A DNA stretch of 64,000 nt from JAAFIW01 sp031414805 (lineage in GTDB: Bacteria; Pseudomonadota; Gammaproteobacteria; Burkholderiales; Burkholderiaceae_C): assembly GCA_031414805.1 (NCBI GenBank), contig JANOQJ010000001.1, positions 1 to 64,000 of the forward strand, written 5' to 3'. Below are positions 58,281 to 64,000 of the stretch, one piece after another (the stretch's first letter is position 1; each line of letters starts with the position of its first letter). The notes beneath the pieces are model-generated. The model worked only from the letters and a program-made list of their open reading frames with translations. It searched no databases and was not told the DNA's origin. The translations under genes were made by a program, and so were the position numbers.

Positions 58281-59392
58281 ATGATCGAAGCGCCCTTGAT
58301 CAAATCAATAATTTGAAAGATATTATCAGAATGTAAAGCGGGGTATATCGGTAAGCAAATTACTTGTTGTGCGGCCTGTGTCGCAATGGGTAAATTTTCA
58401 GGCTGCGCCGATGGCATGCCCCTATACATCGGGAAATCGGTGATCAATGGATAGAAGTAACGACGAGCATATATATTGTTGTTCTTGAGTTTCTGGTACA
58501 AGGCATCGCGACTAACGGGATATTCAGGCCCTACCAAGATCGGGAAGTAGGCATAGTTAGCTGTCTGCTCGTCAGCGTTTTGCAAACAGCGAATACCTGG
58601 AATGTTGTGAAGCGCTTCCCGATAAGTAGCATCAATACTCTGTCTTTTTTGTAATGCAACGCCAATGTGTTGGAGCTGTAACAAGCCGAACGCGGCATTT
58701 ATCTCACTCATCTTGCCGTTAATGCCTGGCGCTACCACCGTTGTCTCGTCTACGAAGCCAAAGTTCTTGAGTTGATCAATGCGTGCTTTTGTTTTTGCGT
58801 CTGGGCAAATGATTGCGCCGCCTTCAAATGTATTAAAAACCTTGGTGGCGTGGAAGCTTAAAACCGACAAATCGCCATGTGTGAGCACACTACCGCAATG
58901 ACATTTCACACCAAATGCGTGTGCCGCGTCATAGATAACTTTGAGGTTGTAGTTGTCAGCAATTTTTTGTATGGCGTCAACATCACACGGGTGTCCATAG
59001 CAATGCACGGGCATGATGGCTGTCGTCTGCGAGGTAATAGCCGCTTCAATTTTGCTGGGGTCTAGGTTCAAGGTGTTTGGGTCAATATCTACGAAGACGG
59101 GTTTGATGCCGTTCCACAAAAGGGAATGCGCAGTGGCCACAAAAGAATAGGGCGTGGTGATGACTTCGCCCGTGATGCGTAACGCCTGAAGTGCAGTTAC
59201 CAGGGCAATCGTGGCATTTGTGAACAATGAAAGGTGTTTAACGCCTAAGTACTCACACAGCGCTTTTTCCAACTGTTGATGAAATGGCCCACTGTTAGTG
59301 AGAATTTTGTTTTCCCATATTTTTTCTAAATAGGGAATGAACTCCTCCAGCGGGGGGAGGGCTGGTTGGGTAACGTATATCGGTTTGCTCAT
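58277..59392 (-). CDS. DegT/DnrJ-family PLP aminotransferase (VioA-like)
   Basis: The 371-residue protein has FTNATIALVTALQALRI, TTPYSFVATAHSLLWNGIKP, and the Schiff-base lysine in LSFHATKVFNTFEGGAI. Following rfbB by 3 nt, it is likely to aminate dTDP-4-keto-6-deoxyglucose, as VioA does to make dTDP-Qui4N. The sugar position (C4 or C3) cannot be fixed by eye; no FdtA-like isomerase is seen, which favours C4. Confidence 0.82.
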   Translation of the reverse strand: MSKPIYVTQPALPPLEEFIPYLEKIWENKILTNSGPFHQQLEKALCEYLGVKHLSLFTNATIALVTALQALRITGEVITTPYSFVATAHSLLWNGIKPVFVDIDPNTLNLDPSKIEAAITSQTTAIMPVHCYGHPCDVDAIQKIADNYNLKVIYDAAHAFGVKCHCGSVLTHGDLSVLSFHATKVFNTFEGGAIICPDAKTKARIDQLKNFGFVDETTVVAPGINGKMSEINAAFGLLQLQHIGVALQKRQSIDATYREALHNIPGIRCLQNADEQTANYAYFPILVGPEYPVSRDALYQKLKNNNIYARRYFYPLITDFPMYRGMPSAQPENLPIATQAAQQVICLPIYPALHSDNIFQIIDLIKGASII

Positions 59393-59395
59393 GGG

Positions 59396-60493
59396 TTAAG
59401 TGGCATGTGATGCGGCAATATTGTGTGACGCTGCGGTTGAATAATGTGTGGTGATCCACTCCCGATATGCCCCGCTTTGCACATGCGCCACCCACTCAGC
59501 GTTCGCCAAATACCACTGCAGGGTTTTCCGAATACCGCTTTCAAACGTCTCTGCAGGTGTCCAACCCAGCTCACGCTCCAGCTTGCTGGCGTCAATGGCG
59601 TAGCGGCGGTCGTGGCCGGGGCGGTCTTTGACGTAGGTGATTTGAGTGGTGTAGCTGGTTGCGTCTGCTTTGGGGCTTAGTTCGTCTAGCAGGGCGCAAA
59701 TGGTTTTGACGATGTCGATGTTGGGCTTCTCATTCCAGCCGCCCACGTTATAGACCTCACCTGGCTGGCCAGCCTGGAGCACGCGGCGGATGGCGCTGCA
59801 GTGGTCTTTCACGTAGAGCCAGTCGCGCACCTGCATGCCATCGCCGTATACAGGCAATGGTTTACCGGACAGGGCGTTGACGATCATCAGCGGGATGAGT
59901 TTTTCGGGAAAGTGGTAGGGGCCGTAGTTGTTGCTGCAGTTGGTGGTGAGCACTGGCAAGCCGTAGGTGTGGTGGTAGGCGCGCACCAAATGGTCGCTGG
60001 CGGCCTTGCTAGCCGAATACGGGCTGTTGGGCTCGTAGCGGTGGGCTTCAGTAAAGGCTGGGTCGGTTGCGCTCAGCGAGCCGTAGACCTCGTCTGTGGA
60101 CACGTGCAGGAAGCGGAAGGTGGATTTACGGTCGTCTTGCAAACCACCCCAGTAAGCGCGCACGGCTTCGAGCAGTCTAAAAGTGCCCACGATGTTGGTT
60201 TGAATGAAGTCTTCGGGGCTGTGGATGGAGCGGTCTACATGGCTTTCGGCTGCAAAGTTGAGCACGGCGCGGGGCTGGTGCTGCGCGAGCAGGCTGTCTA
60301 CCAGCGCTTTGTCTGCAATGTCGCCCTGCACAAAGATGTGCCGGGGGTTGTTTTGCAACGGGGCCAAGGTTTCCAGGTTGCCTGCGTAGGTGAGTTTGTC
60401 CAGGTTCACCACGGGTTCGTCGGACTGGGCAAGCCAGTCGAGAACGAAGTTGGCACCGATGAAGCCGGCGCCGCCGGTGATGAGAATGGTCAT
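59396..60493 (-). CDS. rfbB: dTDP-glucose 4,6-dehydratase
   Basis: From the ATG at 60493 the 365-residue protein begins MTILITGGAGFIGANFVLDW, with LHVSTDEVYGS and the catalytic YxxxK in SPYSASKAASDHL. It makes dTDP-4-keto-6-deoxyglucose for the VioA-like step. It overlaps tviC by 4 nt. Its partner thymidylyltransferase RfbA is not in this window. Confidence 0.96.
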   Translation of the reverse strand: MTILITGGAGFIGANFVLDWLAQSDEPVVNLDKLTYAGNLETLAPLQNNPRHIFVQGDIADKALVDSLLAQHQPRAVLNFAAESHVDRSIHSPEDFIQTNIVGTFRLLEAVRAYWGGLQDDRKSTFRFLHVSTDEVYGSLSATDPAFTEAHRYEPNSPYSASKAASDHLVRAYHHTYGLPVLTTNCSNNYGPYHFPEKLIPLMIVNALSGKPLPVYGDGMQVRDWLYVKDHCSAIRRVLQAGQPGEVYNVGGWNEKPNIDIVKTICALLDELSPKADATSYTTQITYVKDRPGHDRRYAIDASKLERELGWTPAETFESGIRKTLQWYLANAEWVAHVQSGAYREWITTHYSTAASHNIAASHAT

Positions 60494-61545
60494 GCTGGAA
60501 CAGTCTGCGTGTTTTCTACATACCAGGGCATAGCTAACTCCAGCCCTTGCGCAATTCGCTGGGTGGGTGCGTAGCCCAGCAGGTTTGCGGCTTTGCTGAT
60601 GTCGGCCAGGCTGTGGCGCACATCGCCCGCGCGAAAGTCTCGGTACACGGGCTGGGTGCCTTGCAGGTGCGGGTACAGCGGCAGCAGGTTGTGGTGCAGC
60701 TGGGCAAACAGTTCGTTCAGCGAAGTTCTGTCGCCCACGGCTACGTTGTAGACCTGGTTGACGGCTTGCGGGTTTTGCGTAGTGGCGGCCAACAGGTTGG
60801 CTTGCACGGCGTTGGCCACAAAGCAAAAGTCGCGGCTGGTTTCGCCGTCGCCGTTGATGTGCACGGGTTCGCCTTTGATGAGGCTGGCTATCCATTTGGG
60901 AATGACGGCCGCATAAGCCCCGTCAGGGTCTTGGCGGGGGCCAAACACGTTGAAGTAGCGCAGGCCAATGGCGTTAAAACCGTAGCACCGGGCAAATACC
61001 TCGGCGTACAGCTCGTTGACGTATTTGGTCACGGCGTAGGGGCTGAGCGGTTTGCCGATGTCTTGCTCTACTTTGGGCAGTGCCGGGTGGTCGCCGTAGG
61101 TGGAGCTGCTGGCGGCGTAGGTAAAGCTTTTTACCTTGGCGTCGCGGGCGGCCACCAGCATGTTCACAAAACCGGTGATGTTGGCTGCGTTGGCGGCAAT
61201 GGGGTCTGCCAGGCTGCGGGGCACGCTGCCCAGCGCGGCTTGGTGGAGCACGTAGTCAACACCGGTGTTATCTATGCCCGTGCAAGCTTGCTGGCAATCG
61301 GCCAGGTTGCAAATGTCGCCCTCAATGAACTTGAAGCGTGCCCACTGCGCGGCAGTCACCAGAGTTTGTACTTCGGCCAGGTTGTGGCGGTAGCCGGTGG
61401 CCAGGTTGTCCAGGCCCACCACTCTTTGATCCAGCTTGAGGAGGGTTTCCAGCAGGTTGGAGCCGATGAAACCGGCCACGCCGGTGACCAGCCAGGTGGC
61501 GGGCTGCTGGGCAAGGGTGGTTTGCAGGGTTTGGTAGGGAGACAT
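60490..61545 (-). CDS. tviC: UDP-GlcNAc/UDP-GlcNAcA 4-epimerase (TviC/WbpP type)
   Basis: The 351-residue extended short-chain dehydrogenase has WLVTGVAGFIGSNLLETL, SSTYGDHP, and the catalytic PYAVTKYVNE. Its pairing with TviB indicates UDP-GalNAcA synthesis, as in Vi antigen or the WbpO/WbpP route. Overlaps rfbB by 4 nt; the upstream 162 nt hold a repeat copy and the end of a gene remnant. Confidence 0.92.
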   Translation of the reverse strand: MSPYQTLQTTLAQQPATWLVTGVAGFIGSNLLETLLKLDQRVVGLDNLATGYRHNLAEVQTLVTAAQWARFKFIEGDICNLADCQQACTGIDNTGVDYVLHQAALGSVPRSLADPIAANAANITGFVNMLVAARDAKVKSFTYAASSSTYGDHPALPKVEQDIGKPLSPYAVTKYVNELYAEVFARCYGFNAIGLRYFNVFGPRQDPDGAYAAVIPKWIASLIKGEPVHINGDGETSRDFCFVANAVQANLLAATTQNPQAVNQVYNVAVGDRTSLNELFAQLHHNLLPLYPHLQGTQPVYRDFRAGDVRHSLADISKAANLLGYAPTQRIAQGLELAMPWYVENTQTVPA

Positions 61546-61547
61546 AT

Positions 61548-61610
61548 TTACTATGATTTTAATAGCTGCTTGAGCAGTATTTATAAGGGCTGGTAGGCGA
61601 TTTGACTTGA
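61548..61610 (+). repeat. TAGCTGCTTGAGCAG repeat, copy 12
   Basis: TACTATGATTTTAATAGCTG, CTTGAGCAGTATTTATAAGG, GCTGGTAGGC, GATTTGACTT. It abuts the tviC start and is on one side of the DUF1016 remnant. Confidence 0.88.
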
Positions 61611-61707
61611 AAGTGGGCTAGTGAGTGTAGGCTTGCCAACCGCGTGTTAACTAATAAGGTCTATGCGTTCCATATTGTGGGGTCGAGGGTTTGATACACC
61701 GCAGCAA

Positions 61708-62414
61708 TCAACTGGCGTCTGCGCGCAGTTTCGTGCGGGCTAGCTCGATGGACTGGTGCAGCTTGGCTTGCAATATCTCGCGCGGTGGCAGCAAAGTGAG
61801 GTAGTCCGCCACGCGGATATTACTTTGGGGTAGCTGCAGCAGTTCAATGTGTTCTTCGCTTTTGCCAGCAAGGTGAGGTTTGGCGATATTTGACCCAGGT
61901 TGCGCAGCTGACTGAGGTCTTTTCGAATGGTTTCTTCAGGCTGCTTTGAGATGGCGGTGCGCTCAAAGAGCAGTGAGTTGATGCGTTCTTGCAGTTGCCG
62001 CACGCTCCAACGCTCTACACGACAGATGTCGAGGTAAAAATCGCGCTTAAGAGGTTCGTCGACGTAAATCAGTGCTTTGAGATGCGACCATGACAATTCT
62101 CTCCGCACTGTGGAGAGAATTTGCTCATCAGGATAAGTTTCGGCAAAGCGCAAGCAGTGGCGCAACTGCTGCTCGCTCCAACCCCTGCCAAACTCAGCCG
62201 TAAGCTGCCTAGCCAGTTCTGCCACCACCTGTTTGCCGTATTCGCCGCGCTGCCCCAAAAGCAATTCGGCGCTGATGCGGCGACCAATATGCCAGTAAAG
62301 CTGCGTGAGTTCAGCATTGACCGCGCTGGCCACACGCTGGCGGGCGGCGTCGATCAACTCGCGCACCTCGGCTAGCAGGGGTTGTGGGTGAAGGCGGGTT
62401 GGGTGCATTGCCAT
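61708..62414 (-). pseudogene. Remnant of a DUF1016 / PDDEXK nuclease (YhcG-like) gene
   Basis: Residues 1-165 from the ATG at 62414 match the DUF1016 N-terminal domain (LTQLYWHIGRRISAELLLGQ, EFGRGWSEQQLRHCLRFAET). After DLSQLRNLG the frame goes out of register: the stop at 61740 is reached with non-matching residues. The next frame instead reads AGKSEEHIELLQLPQSNIRV then LPPREILQAKLHQSIELA to a stop at 61708, which is the C-terminal tail of the family. The nuclease domain between is missing and the tail is frameshifted, so this is an inactivated fragment. It interrupts tviB-tviC and is flanked by two repeat copies in the same orientation. Confidence 0.8.
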
Positions 62415-62433
62415 GTTAAATGGAGAAGCGCTT

Positions 62434-62500
62434 TTGCTATTATTTTAATAGCTGCTTGAGCAGTATTTATAGGGGCGAGTGACTGTTTTGACCATAAATT
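62434..62500 (+). repeat. TAGCTGCTTGAGCAG repeat, copy 13
   Basis: TTGCTATTATTTTAATAGCT, GCTTGAGCAGTATTTATAGG, GGCGAGTGAC, TGTTTTGACC. It lies between the DUF1016 remnant and the tviB stop, same orientation as copy 12. Confidence 0.88.
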
Positions 62501-62514
62501 GGCGTAAGGATTCC

Positions 62515-63795
62515 TTAAAGCCTCAAGTCGCTGTCATCTTTGCTAAATACGTACTTCAAATCAAACAATACATGCTTGGCTTTGCCTAATGCACGCACAG
62601 CGCTTGCGCCCATGGCTTTGAACTGGTCATGTGCCACGGCCACGATGATGGCGTCGTAGGTGTCGGCTACGGGCTGCTCAATGGGGGTGATGCCGTATTC
62701 GTGTTGCGCTTCTGCGGGTGATATCCACGGGTCATACACATCGGCTTGCACATCGTATTCACGCAGTTCGTTCACGATGTCGACCACGCGGGTGTTGCGC
62801 AGGTCGGGGCAGTTTTCTTTAAAGGTCAGGCCCATTACCAAAACGCGGGCACCCCGCACATGAATCAGGCGCTTGGTCATGGCTTTGACCAGTTGGGTGA
62901 CCACATAAGGACCCATGCTGTCATTCAAGCGGCGGCCCGCCAGAATAATCTCGGGGTGGTAGCCAATGGCCTGTGCTTTGTGGGTGAGGTAATACGGGTC
63001 GACGCCAATGCAATGCCCGCCCACCAGGCCGGGACGAAACGGCAGAAAGTTCCACTTGGTGCCAGCGGCTTGTAAAACGGCTTCGGTGTCTATGCCCAGC
63101 TTATTGAATATCAGTGCCAGCTCGTTAATGAGGGCGATATTCACATCGCGCTGGGTATTTTCAATCACCTTGGCAGCCTCTGCTACCTTGATGCTCGGGG
63201 CTTTGTGCGTGCCTACCGTGACGATTTCGTTATACAGCGCGTCCACCATGTCGGCTATCTCGGGCGTCGAGCCCGAGGTAACTTTTTTGATGTTGGTCAC
63301 GCGATGGGTCTTGTCGCCAGGGTTCACGCGCTCGGGGGAATACCCTGCAAAAAAGTCGACGTTAAATACCAAGCCGGAGTGCTTTTCGAGCACGGGAACG
63401 CATTCTTCTTCGGTAGCACCGGGGTATACCGTCGATTCATAAATAACGGTGTCGCCCTTCTTGAGCAGTTTGGCGATGGTGGCGCTGGCGGATACCAAGG
63501 GTGATAGGTCAGGGCGCTTGTGTTCGTCAACCGGGGTTGGCACCGTCACGATGAAGATGCTGCAAGCTTTCAGTTCATCGGTGTTGGTGGTGAAGTTCAG
63601 GTGCGCGGCCTGCTGCAGTTCTTCAGATGAAACTTCTAGCGTGTGGTCGTGTCCAGACTTCAGTTCGGCAACTCGTTTGGCGTTGATGTCAAAACCCACT
63701 ACGGAGCGCTTTTTTCCAAATTCAACGGCCAAGGGCAGGCCTACATAGCCTAGGCCGATGATGCCAATGCGGGTGTCGGGTGCAAGTTGAGTCAT
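62515..63795 (-). CDS. tviB: UDP-N-acetyl-D-glucosamine 6-dehydrogenase (TviB/WbpO type)
   Basis: The 426-residue protein belongs to the UDP-sugar dehydrogenases: N-terminal RIGIIGLGYVGLPLAVEFG, catalytic Cys262 in LVGGHCIGVDPYYL, C-terminal VLVMGLTFKENCPDLRNTRV. It makes UDP-GlcNAcA (or UDP-GalNAcA) for TviC. First gene of the minus-strand block; the 205 nt to the window end hold no gene. Confidence 0.94.
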   Translation of the reverse strand: MTQLAPDTRIGIIGLGYVGLPLAVEFGKKRSVVGFDINAKRVAELKSGHDHTLEVSSEELQQAAHLNFTTNTDELKACSIFIVTVPTPVDEHKRPDLSPLVSASATIAKLLKKGDTVIYESTVYPGATEEECVPVLEKHSGLVFNVDFFAGYSPERVNPGDKTHRVTNIKKVTSGSTPEIADMVDALYNEIVTVGTHKAPSIKVAEAAKVIENTQRDVNIALINELALIFNKLGIDTEAVLQAAGTKWNFLPFRPGLVGGHCIGVDPYYLTHKAQAIGYHPEIILAGRRLNDSMGPYVVTQLVKAMTKRLIHVRGARVLVMGLTFKENCPDLRNTRVVDIVNELREYDVQADVYDPWISPAEAQHEYGITPIEQPVADTYDAIIVAVAHDQFKAMGASAVRALGKAKHVLFDLKYVFSKDDSDLRL

Positions 63796-63943
63796 GTTTT
63801 CAGGTATTCATGCAGATATTTTTGAATAGCGTTACTTATATAGAGTGAGTGTTTCGAGGCAGTGGGGATTTTATTTAATTAGGCAGGCTACCGCAGTGTT
63901 TCGAACAAAATTCAAAACACAATCTGCGTGCTCAAGCCCTCAA

Positions 63944-63978
63944 GTCATTGCGTACGTGTTACGCACGTGCGTGATGAC
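63944..63978. repeat. Strong hairpin near the right window end
   Basis: GTCATTGCGTACGTG and CACGTGCGTGATGAC form a 15-bp stem with three G-T wobbles around a TTACG loop. No gene is seen in 63796-64000. GTCATTGCGT is also found, inverted, within the palindromic region at 17408-17511. Function unknown. Confidence 0.45.
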
Positions 63979-64000
63979 TGACCCCCGTTGGGGTGTTACG

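Noticed and set aside
60494..60895. Long N-terminal extension of the rfbB frame
   Set aside because: It is antisense-frame translation of tviC; the family N-terminus MTILITGGAGFIG starts at 60493.

Overview
The window looks like a chromosome segment of a Comamonadaceae betaproteobacterium (Rhodoferax/Polaromonas-like). This is inferred from high GC with GC-rich third positions, the surE-pcm-nlpD order, the gene families present, and a dispersed repeat whose core reads AATAGCTGCTTGAGCAG, which I associate with this family from memory. It carries about 56 intact or nearly intact protein genes, one tRNA (His), one 5'-truncated ABC transporter gene at the left edge, two gene remnants, and at least 13 copies of the repeat.

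Layout. 1-2.3 kb: ABC ATPase fragment, waaA (Kdo transferase) and a VapBC-type toxin-antitoxin pair. 2.4-9.9 kb (minus strand): an apparent operon TetR regulator - membrane fusion protein - RND pump - isoaspartyl-methyltransferase-like protein - rhodanese - TolC, mostly with overlapping stop/start codons. 10-17.3 kb: tRNA-His with terminator, quinone oxidoreductase, surE-pcm-nlpD, a PolB-type exonuclease, a J-domain-like protein, a small iron-permease-family protein and a DM13 protein. 17.6-20.8 kb (minus): five-gene arsenic operon arsR-arsC-sterol desaturase-aquaporin-arsH, every junction overlapping by 4 nt, with no ArsB/Acr3 pump.

20.9-36.2 kb is a phosphate island: an OlsB-like acyltransferase, a PlcP-like metallophosphoesterase and an Agt-like glycosyltransferase (together a plausible phosphorus-free lipid remodelling set), then ppk, sixA, ppx, a fasciclin lipoprotein and pstSCAB-phoU-phoB-phoR. 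PHO-box-like direct repeats with 11-nt period lie before pstS and, on the opposite strand, before the fasciclin gene; weaker candidates precede the olsB-like gene and ppk.

36.3-38.4 kb: a GT-C type membrane glycosyltransferase and rpmE2. 38.7-63.8 kb: a large surface-polysaccharide locus. wza-wzb-wzc-manC run on the plus strand and meet a long minus-strand block that supplies UDP-GalNAcA (tviB, tviC), dTDP-4-amino/acetamido-sugar (rfbB, vioA-like, vioB-like), flippase, polymerase, glycosyltransferases, an asparagine-synthase-like amidotransferase, and the bacillosamine set pglC, pglD, pglE, pglF. Genes from about 53.2 to 58.3 kb are visibly more AT-rich, which suggests transfer.

The most unusual features are the repeat family (three apparent stems, one compensatory change, three copies inside reading frames of waaA, pcm and the aquaporin gene), the sterol desaturase in the ars operon, and the divergent Pho promoter serving a fasciclin lipoprotein. 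All calls are by eye from sequence and translated proteins; no database search was run.
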